A DNA stretch of 64,000 bases from JAVJUS01 sp040220455 (GCA_040220455.1 JAVJUS010000130.1:1-64000), one strand, 5' to 3'. Shown: positions 37,467 through 46,696, counted from the stretch's first letter. The notes: generated by a model not told the origin, from the letters alone. A program made the numbers and translations.

Positions 37467-37889
37467 TGCAAGCCGATCCTCGCTCCTCTGGTAGCCCCCT
37501 CGTCACCGCGCAGAATGGGATGCGGGCGCGGGCGCCGCAAGCGGGTCGGGGGTCACGCGGCCGGGGCGCCGGGTCGTGAGGCCGCCTCGGTCGATCGGTT
37601 GCCGGACGCCGAAACGGGATACGCGACGGCACCGTCGGACTCTTTCGATTTTCCCCGTTTCGTCATCCCCGCGAAAGCGGGGATCCGGGCGCCGCTCCGG
37701 ATCGGAGACCCAAGATACCCGGATTTCCCAGGTTTCCATATGTCAGCGCCGATGGATCCCCGCTTTCGCGGGGATGACGAATGAAATCGAATTGAAGCTA
37801 CCCTGCCGCCGAGTCGGCGCCGTCGCGCACGGCCTGTGGCCGTGAGCGACCTACGAAGGCCCGTCGTCCCTGATGCGCGCGCCGCCTCC
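37467..37889. other. Intergenic region with a REPIN-like doublet
   Basis: 423 bp without a supported gene, between the SDR (37890) and ybhB-like genes on the minus strand. The main feature is the family A doublet at 37661-37779. A partial family B sequence (GAGCGACCTACGAAGG) is near 37846. Confidence 0.6.
37661..37779. repeat. REPIN-like inverted doublet, family A
   Basis: CGTCATCCCCGCGAAAGCGG at 37661 faces CCGCTTTCGCGGGGATGACG ending at 37779. The arms are almost exact complements of each other and identical to those at 17188 and 55124. Confidence 0.88.
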
Positions 37890-38606
37890 CTACCCCCGGC
37901 CGTAGACCGGGATGCCGGCGCCGGTGACGGCGCGGGCGGCGTCGGAGGCGAGGAACAGGACGACGTCGGCGATCGCCTCCGGCGCGACCCATTTCGAGGT
38001 GTCGGCCTTCGGCATGGCCTGGCGGTTCTCCGGCGTGTCGATGATCGAAGGCAGGACCGCGTTCACCGCGACGCCGGCATCCTTGTATTCCTGGGCCAAA
38101 GTCTCGGTCAGGCGCAGCAGAGCGGCCTTGGAGGCGGAATAGGCGCCCATCCCCGCCGCGCCGGAGAGCGCCGGGCGGGCCGCCGTCGTCACGATCCGCC
38201 CGCCGCCGGCCGCGGCCATGCGTGGCGCGGCCGCGCGCAGCAATGTCAGCGCCGTGCGCAGGTTGAGCGTCAGCATCGACTCCCAGGCCTCGATCGTGTC
38301 CTCGGGCACCTTCGGCCCGGCATGGAAGCCGCCGACCGTGGTGACGAGCGCATCGATCCGGCCGGCCCGATCCTCGGCCGCCGCGACCGCGGCCTCGGCC
38401 GACGCCGGGTCGGTGAGATCGGCCTCGACAAGGGCGAGGCCGTCGCGCTCGGCCCCGTGAGCGGCCTCCAGCGCCGCCCGGTCGCGGTCGACCAGCACCA
38501 GCGACGCGCCGGCTTCGGCGAAGGCGGCGGCGCAGGCCCGGCCGAGATTGCCGGCGGCCCCGGCGACCAGCACGGTCCGGCCGGAGAGATCGAGGGTGAC
38601 GGCCAT
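37890..38606 (-). CDS. SDR-family oxidoreductase of the sugar operon
   Basis: 238 residues. Classical SDR: VAGAAGNLGRACA nucleotide motif from about residue 14, catalytic Tyr and Lys in GAYSASKAA, and TTVGG in place of the usual NNAG. It is the last gene of the minus-strand LacI-ABC-epimerase-ROK series, 46 bp after the kinase. It may convert a polyol to its ketose (or the reverse) at the entrance of the pathway, but the substrate cannot be read from the sequence. Confidence 0.88.
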   Translation of the reverse strand: MAVTLDLSGRTVLVAGAAGNLGRACAAAFAEAGASLVLVDRDRAALEAAHGAERDGLALVEADLTDPASAEAAVAAAEDRAGRIDALVTTVGGFHAGPKVPEDTIEAWESMLTLNLRTALTLLRAAAPRMAAAGGGRIVTTAARPALSGAAGMGAYSASKAALLRLTETLAQEYKDAGVAVNAVLPSIIDTPENRQAMPKADTSKWVAPEAIADVVLFLASDAARAVTGAGIPVYGRG

Positions 38607-38652
38607 GGATTGCCTCGCATGTCGGGCTCGGATGTCGGAGTGCGCACGAACC

Positions 38653-39564
38653 CTAACGCACCGACTTGCCCGTCGGCCACAACCAGGCGGCGCCCCGAAC
38701 GCCGCTCGAATCGCCGTGGACCGCCTTGCGGATCGGCGTCGAGACCTCGCCGCCGAAGACCAGCGCGGGCAGCCGCGGCGGCAGGTTGGCGTAGAGTCGC
38801 TCCACGTTCGACATGCCGCCGCCCAGCACGATCACGTCCGGGTCGAGGATGTTGATGACATGGGCGAGCCCCCGGGCCAGCCGATCCTCGTAGCGCTGGA
38901 GCGCCGCCTCGGCCTCGGCATCGCCCCGCTCGGCGGCGGCGACGATCTCCCGGCCGCGCCAGTCGCGGCCGCTGACCCGGTGGTGGTCCTGCTCCAGCCC
39001 CGTGCCGGAGATCCAGGTCTCGAGGCAGCCGGTCTTGCCGCAATAGCAGTCCGGACCCGGCCGTTCCTCGTCGCGCGGCCAGGGCAAGGGGTTGTGGCCC
39101 CACTCTCCGCCGATGGCGTTGCCGCCGACATGGGCCCGGCCGCCGATGGCGATGCCGGCGCCGCAGCCGGTGCCGAGAATCGCGGCGAAGACCAGGTTCT
39201 CCCCGGCCGCCGACCCGTCCACCGCCTCGGACACGGCGAGGCAGTTGGCGTCGTTGACGCAGCGCACCGGCCGGCCGAGCGCCGAGGAAAGATCGGCATC
39301 GAAGGGCGTGCCGTTGAGCCACACGGAGTTGGCGTTCTTGACCACGCCCGTGACCGGCGAGATGGCGCCCGGCATGCCGACGCCGACCGTGCCGCGCCGC
39401 CCTGTATCCTTCTCGAGGCGCTCGACGAGGTCCACGATCACCCGGATCGAGCCGGAATAGTCGAATCGCGGAGTCGGCACGCGGTGGCGGGCCAGTTCCG
39501 TTCCGTCCTCGGCGAGCGCGATCGCCTCGATCTTGGTGCCGCCGAGGTCGACGCCGATGCGCAT
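38653..39564 (-). CDS. ROK-family sugar kinase (fructokinase/allose-kinase-like)
   Basis: 303 residues. The ATP-binding DLGGTK is at 6-11, the catalytic Asp is in VRCVNDANCLA, and the ROK zinc site reads GPDCYCGKTGCLE with its preceding His (GGEWGHNPLPW). Phosphorylates a hexose with ATP in the cytosol; resemblance is to Mak/fructokinase and N-acetylglucosamine kinase types. It lies 4 bp after the epimerase gene, so phosphorylation of the epimerase product, probably fructose to fructose-6-phosphate, is the simplest reading. Confidence 0.92.
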   Translation of the reverse strand: MRIGVDLGGTKIEAIALAEDGTELARHRVPTPRFDYSGSIRVIVDLVERLEKDTGRRGTVGVGMPGAISPVTGVVKNANSVWLNGTPFDADLSSALGRPVRCVNDANCLAVSEAVDGSAAGENLVFAAILGTGCGAGIAIGGRAHVGGNAIGGEWGHNPLPWPRDEERPGPDCYCGKTGCLETWISGTGLEQDHHRVSGRDWRGREIVAAAERGDAEAEAALQRYEDRLARGLAHVINILDPDVIVLGGGMSNVERLYANLPPRLPALVFGGEVSTPIRKAVHGDSSGVRGAAWLWPTGKSVR

Positions 39565-39568
39565 CTGC

Positions 39569-40423
39569 TCACAGATCCCTGAAGCCGTGGGCGCGGGCGC
39601 GCCCGCGAAGGAAGGCCATACCCTGGTCGATCAGGACACTAGTCGAAGGCGCGACCGGCCGCCAGACGGCAAGCGCGCGGGCGATGTCCGGGTGCAGGTG
39701 CAGGAACGCCTCGACCACCATGTCGCCGTCGTAGCCGATCTCCGCCAGCCCGGCGAACACGCCGTCCCAGTCGACATTGCCGGTGCCGGGCACGCCGCGG
39801 TCGCTCTCGGACAGGTGGAGATAGCCGAGATGCCGGCCGAGCGCGACGATCGCGGGGGCCAGGCCCTTCTCCTCGATATTCATGTGATAGGTGTCGAGAT
39901 GGACGAAGACATTGTCGGCGCCGATCCGCTCGATCAGTTCGACGCCCTGCCGGCCGAGGTTGAGAAGATGGGTTTCGTAACGGTTGCAGGGCTCCATGCC
40001 GAGACGCAGACCCAGCGCGGAGGCGCGATCGGCGACCGGGCGCAGGGCCCGGGCGATGGCGACGTATTCGGCCTCGCTCGGCGGCACGCCGGTCAGCTTG
40101 CCGATGGTCGAGTAGGTCACCCCGGTCAGGCAGGGCGATCCCAGCGCCGCGGCGACCTCGAGCGCGCGGGAGAGGAAGGCCTCGGCCTCCGCCGGGTGGT
40201 CCGGCAGGGTGGCGTGCGGCGGCAGGCCCAGCGAGCAGGTCAGCCCGACGCCGTGGCGCGAGGCCAGCTCGCGGGTCGCCGCCACGTCGATCTCGTCGGG
40301 GCGCAGCAGCGGGATCTCGACGACGCCCAGCCCCGCGGCCGCTGCGTCGGCGAGGATCCGCCCGGCGGTCTCGGTCGTCCATTCCGGCGCCCATACGAAG
40401 GTGTGCGCACCCAGCCTCGGCAT
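39569..40423 (-). CDS. D-psicose/D-tagatose 3-epimerase-type TIM-barrel isomerase
   Basis: 284 residues. Xylose isomerase-like TIM barrel with the metal set of ketose 3-epimerases: Glu144 (GMEPCNRYETH), Asp177 (LDTYHMNIEEK), His203 (HLSESDRGVPGTG) and Glu238 (VVEAF). The MEPCNRYETH and HLSESDRG stretches are characteristic of D-tagatose 3-epimerase/D-psicose 3-epimerase, which invert C3 of free ketohexoses, for example psicose to fructose. Its neighbours (importer above, ROK kinase 4 bp below) support a catabolic role. L-ribulose 3-epimerase activity is an alternative. Confidence 0.85.
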   Translation of the reverse strand: MPRLGAHTFVWAPEWTTETAGRILADAAAAGLGVVEIPLLRPDEIDVAATRELASRHGVGLTCSLGLPPHATLPDHPAEAEAFLSRALEVAAALGSPCLTGVTYSTIGKLTGVPPSEAEYVAIARALRPVADRASALGLRLGMEPCNRYETHLLNLGRQGVELIERIGADNVFVHLDTYHMNIEEKGLAPAIVALGRHLGYLHLSESDRGVPGTGNVDWDGVFAGLAEIGYDGDMVVEAFLHLHPDIARALAVWRPVAPSTSVLIDQGMAFLRGRARAHGFRDL

Positions 40424-40482
40424 CGCAACGGCCCCCTTGCCCGCCCTACGTCATGTCTTCCGCGGATGGATCACGCCGTCGC

Positions 40483-41232
40483 TCAGGCTGCGCCGACGAT
40501 GTGCGAGACGATCTCCGCCATCGTCGTCTCGGCCGCCGGCACGTCGGCGGCGACCACGCCCTGGCGCAGGGCGATCATCCGATCGGCGACCGCGAAGACG
40601 TCCGGCAGACGGTGGCTGATCAGGATGACGCCGATGCCCCGGCTCTTGAGCTCGCGGATCAGGTCGAGCACGTGCTCGACCTCGCGCACTGCCAACGCGG
40701 CCGTCGGCTCGTCCATAATCACCAGCTTGGGCTGGAAGGTGATCGCCCGGGCGATGGCGACGCTCTGTTGCTGGCCGCCGGACAGGCTGCCGACGCGGTA
40801 GTCGGTCGACGGCAGCCGGGCGCCCAGATGCGCGATGATGCGCTCGGCCTCGTCGTGCATGCGGTGGCTGTCGAGCACGCGGATCGGCAGGAACCCCAGC
40901 ATCCGCCGGAGCGGCTCGCGGCCGAGGAAGATGTTGGCCGCGACGTCCTGCTCCCGGGCGAGCGCCAGGTCCTGGTAGATCATCTCGATGCCCAGCTCGC
41001 GCGTGCGCCGCGGGTCGCCGAAGGGCAGCGGCCGGCCGGCGAAGGTCACCGTGCCGGCATCGGGCAGATGCACGCCGGTGACGATCTTCATCAGGGTCGA
41101 CTTGCCCGCGCCGTTGTCGCCGACCAGCGCGACGACCTCGCCCTCGGCGACCTCGAAGGACACGCCCTTGAGCACCTCGATCGGGCCGAAGGACTTCTTC
41201 AGGTCGCGGATGTCCAGCAGCGCGCCGGTCAT
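40483..41232 (-). CDS. Sugar ABC transporter ATPase (single domain)
   Basis: 249 residues with one ATPase domain: GDNGAGKSTLMKI (Walker A), VIYQDLALAREQ-like Q-loop (seen as MIYQDLALAREQD), LSGGQQQSVAIAR, VIMDEPTAALA and ISHRLPDVF. Half-size like the one at 24355, so both importers here are FrcA-type. It overlaps the permease gene by 4 bp (ATGA). It energises import with the permease and binding protein upstream. Confidence 0.95.
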   Translation of the reverse strand: MTGALLDIRDLKKSFGPIEVLKGVSFEVAEGEVVALVGDNGAGKSTLMKIVTGVHLPDAGTVTFAGRPLPFGDPRRTRELGIEMIYQDLALAREQDVAANIFLGREPLRRMLGFLPIRVLDSHRMHDEAERIIAHLGARLPSTDYRVGSLSGGQQQSVAIARAITFQPKLVIMDEPTAALAVREVEHVLDLIRELKSRGIGVILISHRLPDVFAVADRMIALRQGVVAADVPAAETTMAEIVSHIVGAA

Positions 41233-42197
41233 GCCGCCTGCCCCTTCGCGCGCGAGCGGTCGAGCCAGACGGCGAGCACCAGGATCACGCCGATCGAGAT
41301 CTGCTGGTAGAAGGGCTGGACCGCCATCAGGTTCAGCCCGTTCTGCAGGATGCCCATGATCAGCGCGCCGATCAGCGTGCCGATCACGGTGCCGCGCCCG
41401 CCGAACAGGTTGGTGCCGCCGATGACGACGGCGGTGATGGCCTGCAGCTCGTACATCACGCCGGCCGTCGGGTCGGCTGCGTTGATCCGGGTCATGAACA
41501 GCAGCCCGGCGAGCCCGGACATGGCGCCGGCGAGCACGTAGAGCCAGATCTTGTGCCGCTCGACATGGATGCCGGTCACGCGCGCGGCCTGCTCGTTGTC
41601 GCCGACGACCAGGGTGTAGCGCCCGAACCGCGTGCGCGAGAGCACGAAATGGCCGACCACGACGGCGGCCAGGAAGACGATCACCGGCATCGGCACGCCG
41701 AAGGGCCGGCCCTGGCCCAGGAAGACGAGCTCCGCCGGCAGGCCGTAGATCGGCCGCCCGTCGGAGAGCACGAACCCGAGACCACGGGCCGCCGACAGCA
41801 TGCCCAGCGTGACGATGAACGGCGGCAGCTTGGCCAGGGCGACCAGCGAGCCGTTGACCGCCCCGACGAGCATCCCCGCCCCGATGCAGCCGAGGATGCC
41901 GAACGGCCAGGGCAGGCCCAGCCGCACCACCAGCGCCGCGCCGCAGACCCCGGTCAGCGCCAGGACGGAGCCGAGCGACAGGTCGAGCCCGGCCGACGAG
42001 ATGACGAAGGTCGCCCCGACCGCGAGAACGCCGATCACGGCCGTCGCCAGCAGGATGTTGAGCAGGTTGTTGACGCTGAGGAAATTCGGCGCGAAGACGA
42101 CCATCGCCGCCGTCATGACGGCGAGCACGACGAGCGATTCGACACGAACCGGCAGCTTCGGCCCGCGGGCCGGCGCCTGTACCGCCGCTGAGGTCAC
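41229..42197 (-). CDS. Sugar ABC transporter permease
   Basis: 322 residues with about 9-10 membrane helices. RbsC/AlsC family: SSAGLDLSLGSVLALTG, TLGMLSAARGLGFVLS, RYTLVVGDNEQAARVTG and VIGGTNLFGGRGTVIG. It forms the homodimeric channel for a hexose or pentose. It lies 90 bp after the binding-protein gene and overlaps the ATPase gene. Confidence 0.95.
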   Translation of the reverse strand: MTSAAVQAPARGPKLPVRVESLVVLAVMTAAMVVFAPNFLSVNNLLNILLATAVIGVLAVGATFVISSAGLDLSLGSVLALTGVCGAALVVRLGLPWPFGILGCIGAGMLVGAVNGSLVALAKLPPFIVTLGMLSAARGLGFVLSDGRPIYGLPAELVFLGQGRPFGVPMPVIVFLAAVVVGHFVLSRTRFGRYTLVVGDNEQAARVTGIHVERHKIWLYVLAGAMSGLAGLLFMTRINAADPTAGVMYELQAITAVVIGGTNLFGGRGTVIGTLIGALIMGILQNGLNLMAVQPFYQQISIGVILVLAVWLDRSRAKGQAA

Positions 42198-42287
42198 GGC
42201 AGGCCCCCTCTCCTGTCGGCCACGGGCGCGGCCGCCGCGGACCCGGGGGCCCGCGGCGGCCGGCTCACGATGCCACGCCGTGGCGCG

Positions 42288-43262
42288 TCACCGCACGTAC
42301 TGGAGCAGCGGATCCTCGCCCGCCTCGAGCACCTCCTGGTCGAGCACGATGGTGTCGACCAGGACCAGGTCGTCGACCTCGCCGCCCTCGACGACCTCCT
42401 TGGCGAGTTCGACCGAGCGGTATCCGACCAGGTAGGGCAGCTGCGCCACCGAGGCGTCGAGCCGGCCCTGCTCGATCGAGCGCACGGCGTCGGCGTTGCC
42501 GTCGGTGCCGACGACGATGACCTGATCGCCCTTGCCGGCGCCGTAGGCCGCCTCGACCGCGCCCAGCGCCATGGTGTCGTTGGCCGCGTAGATCGCCGCC
42601 AGGTCCGGATTGCGCACGAGCACGTCGTTGGTGATGTTGGCCGCCTTCAGCCGGTCCCAGTCGCCGGGCAGGCTGGCCTCGATCGTCATGTTCGGCGCGA
42701 ATTCGGCGAGCCCCTCGACGAAACCGTCGCGCCGCGCCTGGCCCGTGACGTTGCCGGCCAGCCCCTCGATGACCAGCACCGCGCCCTCGGCGTCCTCGCC
42801 CAGCCGGTCGGCGATGTAGCGCGCGGCCTTCTCGCCGGCGAGCCGGTTGTCCGAGGAGATGGTGAAGGCGATGTCGATGCCTTCCTGCGCAGCCATCTCC
42901 CGGTCGAGATTGCCGTCGAGATCGACGATCGGGATGCCGGATTCGGTCGCCTGCTTGAGGCAGGGCAGCAGGTTGACCGAGTTGATCGCCGCCGTGATCA
43001 GCGCGTCGGGATCGGATTCCAGCATGTTGAGGCAGGTGTTGAGCTGCGGCTCGACATCGGCCTCCGACGGCACGGCCTGGATCTGGCCGCCCACGCCCGC
43101 GGCCTCCATGCCGTCCTCCACGCCCTCGCCCATGGCGCCCCAGAACGGGTTGGCGAGCGTCTTCATGAGTACGGCGAACTGGAGATCCTGGGCCTGGGCA
43201 CCGGCGGCGGCGAGACCGACGGCGAGGGCCGCGGCGGACGCGGCGAGCGGACGGACGAACAT
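42288..43262 (-). CDS. Sugar ABC transporter periplasmic binding protein (allose/ribose type)
   Basis: 324 residues. Signal peptide (FVRPLAASAAALAVGLAAAG, cleaved near AQAQ) then a type I periplasmic-binding fold: FAVLMKTLANPFWGAMGEG, DALITAAINSVNLLPCL, IPIVDLDGNLDRE, SSDNRLAGEKAARYI and AIYAANDTMALGAVEAA. The NPFWGAM start and DNRLAGEKAA are close to D-allose-binding AlsB. With the 3-epimerase and kinase this favours psicose or allose as cargo. The ATG at 43262 follows GGGAGGAAGTG. It starts 34 bp after the LacI gene. Confidence 0.93.
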   Translation of the reverse strand: MFVRPLAASAAALAVGLAAAGAQAQDLQFAVLMKTLANPFWGAMGEGVEDGMEAAGVGGQIQAVPSEADVEPQLNTCLNMLESDPDALITAAINSVNLLPCLKQATESGIPIVDLDGNLDREMAAQEGIDIAFTISSDNRLAGEKAARYIADRLGEDAEGAVLVIEGLAGNVTGQARRDGFVEGLAEFAPNMTIEASLPGDWDRLKAANITNDVLVRNPDLAAIYAANDTMALGAVEAAYGAGKGDQVIVVGTDGNADAVRSIEQGRLDASVAQLPYLVGYRSVELAKEVVEGGEVDDLVLVDTIVLDQEVLEAGEDPLLQYVR

Positions 43263-43296
43263 CACTTCCTCCCTTGATTGGACACGACGGCGGGGA

Positions 43297-44334
43297 TCAT
43301 ACCCCCTTGCCGGCTGGGATTGTGGATTCGCGCACGCAAAGCGTGCAAGGCAGGCGGATCCGCGCATGCTCCTGCATTTCGCCGGCGAGGCGCTTGGTCA
43401 TCAGGCTCCATGCGAGGTCGCCCATCTTCTCGGTGGGCTGCCGGATCGTGCTGATGAAGGGCTTGAGCACCGTCATCCATTCGAAGTCGTCGAACCCGAG
43501 AAGCGAAATCTCCTCCGGAAACGACAGATCCAGCTCGCGAATCGCCTGAATGGCGCCGAGCGCGGCGACATGCGTGGCAGCGAACAGCGCGCTCGGCCGG
43601 TCGGCCCCGGACAGCGCGCCGATCGCCGCCTGGCGGGCGGAGTCGACGGTCAGCCCGCCATGGACGACCCGGGCGCGGGGCGAAAGCCCGGCCTCCTCCA
43701 GCGCGCGGCGATAGCCGGCCTCGCGCTCGCGGATGTTCTCGAGGTCCAGGCTGCTGACCAGCAGCGCGATGTCGCGATGGCCGAGGTGCAGGAGGTGGCG
43801 CGTGCCCTCGTGGGTGGCAGCCTCGTTGTCGGCGCTGATCGTGTCGACCTCGGCCAGGCTGCCGGCCCGGTCCAGGATGACCGCCGGCACGCCTTCCAGG
43901 CGCAGGTCGTCCATCGACAAGAAATCGTCGCCCGCCGGCACCACGATCATCGCCTCGACCTGGCGCGAGAGCAGCGCGCCGATGCGCTGGCGCTCGAGCG
44001 CCGGGTCCTCGTTGGAGCTGACCAGGATGATCTCGTAGCCGCTGTCCGCGGCGAGCTCCTCGATCCGCTTGACCAGCCCGCCGAAGAACGCGTTGGTGAA
44101 ATCCGGCACGACGATGCCGATGATGCGGCTGCGCCGGCTGCGCAGGCTGGCGGCGATGCCGTTGGGCCGGTAGCCGAGCGCGTCGATCGCGGCCTCGACC
44201 CGTTCGCGCCGCTCGGGTCCGACATAGCGGGTGCCGCTGAGCACGTTGGAGACGGTGGCGATCGACACGCCCGCATGGGCCGCGACATCGCGAATGGTGG
44301 GGGCCGAGCTGCGCGAGCGCCGGGCACGAACCAA
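43297..44334 (-). CDS. LacI-family repressor of the sugar operon
   Basis: 345 residues. The N-terminal helix-turn-helix TIRDVAAHAGVSIATVSNVL and hinge are standard LacI, followed by a PBP-like ligand domain (GIVVPDFTNAFFGGLVKRIE, DRPSALFAATHVAALGAIQA, ISLLGFDDFEWM). It heads the minus-strand operon (regulator, binding protein, permease, ATPase, epimerase, kinase, SDR) and presumably represses it until the sugar or its phosphate is bound. A fitting palindrome lies 65 bp upstream. Confidence 0.94.
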   Translation of the reverse strand: MVRARRSRSSAPTIRDVAAHAGVSIATVSNVLSGTRYVGPERRERVEAAIDALGYRPNGIAASLRSRRSRIIGIVVPDFTNAFFGGLVKRIEELAADSGYEIILVSSNEDPALERQRIGALLSRQVEAMIVVPAGDDFLSMDDLRLEGVPAVILDRAGSLAEVDTISADNEAATHEGTRHLLHLGHRDIALLVSSLDLENIREREAGYRRALEEAGLSPRARVVHGGLTVDSARQAAIGALSGADRPSALFAATHVAALGAIQAIRELDLSFPEEISLLGFDDFEWMTVLKPFISTIRQPTEKMGDLAWSLMTKRLAGEMQEHARIRLPCTLCVRESTIPAGKGV

Positions 44335-44398
44335 GCCGGGTGTCTCCCCTGTAACCGGCGGAACCGTATCGTTTTGGCGACATCGAACGAGCGTCGCG

Positions 44399-44410
44399 TT
44401 AAACGTTTTT
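44399..44410. promoter_or_regulatory. Candidate LacI operator, AAACGTTT core
   Basis: TTAAACGTTTTT contains the 8-bp palindrome AAACGTTT (44401-44408) with the central CG step common to LacI-family operators. It is about 65 bp before the LacI gene start, and a related half-site ATCGTTTCG follows at 44429. Confidence 0.5.
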
Positions 44411-44510
44411 CATGAGACTAATCCGGGAATCGTTTCGTCGTCAACGCAGTATCCGTAATGAAGTTGCAATGGAATGCGGGCAACGGCGATCGGCGCGCAG
44501 CCTCCGCCCG

Positions 44511-45542
44511 TCAGGACTTTTCGACCGGCTTGCTGCGCAGCCGGCCGACCGTTTCCGGCTCGGCACGCTTGCAGGATTGCGGCGGCAGCCCGCGGAGCAC
44601 GAGCTCGGCGTCGCTCAACGCGAGACGGCCGATCTCGCGGAACGCCTCGGGCGTGCCGCCGGTGCGGTGGGCGGACAGCAGCAGCCCCTCGACACCGCGG
44701 ACCGGGTCGTCCGGGGCCACCGGCTCGTCGGGAAAGACGTCCGTGGCGGCGACGAAGCGCCCGGCCTTCACCGCGTCGACCAGCGCGGGGAAGTCGACCA
44801 CGCCGGCGCGGCTCATCAGCAGGAAGGCCGCGCCGTCCGGGATCAGCGCGAATTCCCGTGCCCCAAGGAAGGCCGTGTTCTCCGTCGTCACCGCGGCGAA
44901 GACGAAGATCACCTGGCTCGACGACAGGACGGTGTCGAGATCGGCGGGCTCCGCGTCATGGGCGCGGATCACGCGCTCAGGCAGCCAGGGATCGTGCACC
45001 CGGACCCGGCCGCCGAAGGGCGCCAGCATCGGGCGCAGGGCGCGGGCCAGGTCGCCGAAGCCGATGATCCCGACCGGTGCCCCGGTCAGGTGGAAGGTCG
45101 CGGCGTTGGCTTCCAGGCCATAGGTCTCCCGCCCGGCGCGGAAGGCGCGGTCGGCCGCGGTGATACCGCGGGCCAGGTCGATCGCCATGCCCAGCGCCGC
45201 TTCGGCGACCGGCATCGAGAAGGCCGGGCTGGCGTTGAGCACGCGGATGCCGCGCGCGAAGCAGCGCGCGTAGTCGATGTTGGGCAGGAAATTGCCCTCG
45301 ACATTGATCACGGCGCGCAGGGCCGGCGCCCGGTCGAGCCGCTCGGCCGGCAGGTCCGTCTGCCCGATGACCAGCGTGGCGCGCGGCAGATGTTCGTCGA
45401 TCATCGCCGCCGGCATCGGGCCGTCGTCGTGGACGACGAGCTCGCCCAGCGCCTCCAGTCGCGCGCGCGTCTGCGCGTCGCAGATCAGGCCGAGCGTGCG
45501 CGGATGCGGATCGACGAGAATGACCGGCCTGTCGCCCGCCAT
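44511..45542 (-). CDS. 2-Hydroxyacid dehydrogenase (D-isomer-specific family)
   Basis: 343 residues. The Rossmann core has VGIIGFGDLARALRPMLAPFG (quoted in part: GIIGFGDLARAL), NASPAFSMPVAEAALGMAID, SRAGVVDFPALVDAV and the catalytic His in LLSAHRTGGTPEAF. The usual catalytic Arg appears in MSRAGVVD and a Glu in PDEPVAPDDP. The ATG at 45542 follows GGGAGGGG. It lies upstream of the LacI operon on the same strand with a 176-bp gap, so it may be linked to sugar acid metabolism or independent. Substrate unknown. Confidence 0.88.
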   Translation of the reverse strand: MAGDRPVILVDPHPRTLGLICDAQTRARLEALGELVVHDDGPMPAAMIDEHLPRATLVIGQTDLPAERLDRAPALRAVINVEGNFLPNIDYARCFARGIRVLNASPAFSMPVAEAALGMAIDLARGITAADRAFRAGRETYGLEANAATFHLTGAPVGIIGFGDLARALRPMLAPFGGRVRVHDPWLPERVIRAHDAEPADLDTVLSSSQVIFVFAAVTTENTAFLGAREFALIPDGAAFLLMSRAGVVDFPALVDAVKAGRFVAATDVFPDEPVAPDDPVRGVEGLLLSAHRTGGTPEAFREIGRLALSDAELVLRGLPPQSCKRAEPETVGRLRSKPVEKS

Positions 45543-45635
45543 GGGCCCCTCCCCCGTTCGGTCGTTCGGTTGCTTGGCCGCCGCCGGCGAGGCCGGCACG
45601 GCAGGGGGGAGACTACGGCCGGAAGGCCCGCCGGC

Positions 45636-46532
45636 TCAATCGGTCGCGGCCGGGTCCCCGCCCGGCCCGCCGGTCATGGCGCGCAGTCGGGCGATGCGCG
45701 CCTCGGTCGCCGGATGGGTCCGCAGCCATCCCGGCGGCGTCACGCGTGCGCGGCGGGGGAGCAGCCGGCGCCACAGGAACGCCTGCTCGAGCTCGATCCG
45801 ACGCAGCGCGACGGCCAGCGCCGCGGGGTCGCCGGTCAGCTCGATCGCGCTCTGGTCGGCGTCGAATTCCCGGTTGCGGGCGAGCGCCGTTTGAAGCAGC
45901 AGCGTCGCGAACGGCGCCACCACCAGGGCCGCGACAGTGCCCGCCGGGATCGGGTCGCCGCCGCCCGTGATCGAGAGGACGGCGGCCAGCGCCAGCCCGA
46001 CGACGGCGAAGCCGCGCACCAGCCGGCCCATGATCTCCGACAGGGCCATGATGGCCGAGTCGCCACTGGCCAGATGCGCGACCTCGTGCGCCAGGACGGC
46101 CGTCATCTCGCGCAGGCCCAGCGTCTCGATCGCGCCGGTCGACAGCCCGACGACCGGACCGCGCCGGGTCGAGAGCGAGAACGCCACGGGCTCGACGCTC
46201 GGCACGACGACCAGGCCGGGAAGCCGGTCCAGCCCGGCGCGAATCGCCACGCGGTCGAGCCGGTCGTAGATCGCGGGATGGCGCCAACGGTCCAGCGGGC
46301 GCGCTCGGAGCACGCGAAGCATGAGCTCCGGCGCCGCCCGGGGGGCGAGGACGGCGGCGCCGACAACGATGCCGAGGGCGATAGCGATGCCCGGCCCGCC
46401 GGCGAGCAGATCGGCGATCGCCACCAGGACGGCCGCCAGCACGGCCAGCAGGCCGGCGGCCTGCAGCCGGTTGCGCCGGCGGAAGCGGGCCAACCGCGCG
46501 GGATCGAGGCTCGGGTCGGTCACGCTCCCCAT
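45636..46532 (-). CDS. M48-family membrane metalloprotease
   Basis: 298 residues. Two hydrophobic N-terminal segments (about 23-43 and 46-63), then the zinc site His149-Glu150-Val-Ala-His153 (VLAHEVAHLASGD) and the third-ligand Glu in NREFDADQSAIEL. Two further hydrophobic stretches lie between them. Resembles HtpX/Ste24-like proteases that cut damaged membrane proteins. It starts at the ATG 46532; the open frame to 46637 crosses a terminator hairpin and is not used. It is slightly unusual in having a terminator-like structure inside its probable leader. Confidence 0.9.
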   Translation of the reverse strand: MGSVTDPSLDPARLARFRRRNRLQAAGLLAVLAAVLVAIADLLAGGPGIAIALGIVVGAAVLAPRAAPELMLRVLRARPLDRWRHPAIYDRLDRVAIRAGLDRLPGLVVVPSVEPVAFSLSTRRGPVVGLSTGAIETLGLREMTAVLAHEVAHLASGDSAIMALSEIMGRLVRGFAVVGLALAAVLSITGGGDPIPAGTVAALVVAPFATLLLQTALARNREFDADQSAIELTGDPAALAVALRRIELEQAFLWRRLLPRRARVTPPGWLRTHPATEARIARLRAMTGGPGGDPAATD

Positions 46533-46587
46533 ATCGGCGCGGTGCGCCGCCGGCGCCAGCCCGCGACTCCGGGCGAAGAGCGGACGC

Positions 46588-46622
46588 AAAAAAGGCCCCC
46601 GCCTTGCGGGGAGGCGGGGGCC
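46588..46622 (-). terminator. Intrinsic terminator on the minus strand
   Basis: On the minus strand a perfect 10-bp stem GGCCCCCGCC/GGCGGGGGCC with a 9-nt loop is followed by TTTTTT. It lies 56 bp before the M48 ATG. It may stop readthrough from the pot operon (end 47173) or attenuate the protease gene. Confidence 0.8.
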
Positions 46623-46696
46623 GAGACGGGGAGGCATTCGGATCGATGGGGCTATCGATCTGACGCCGACGATACGCCGCGCCTCGCGCCGTCGCT

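Noticed and set aside
46588..46622. The same hairpin as a plus-strand terminator
   Set aside because: On the plus strand the A-run precedes the stem and no T-run follows, so it works only on the minus strand.
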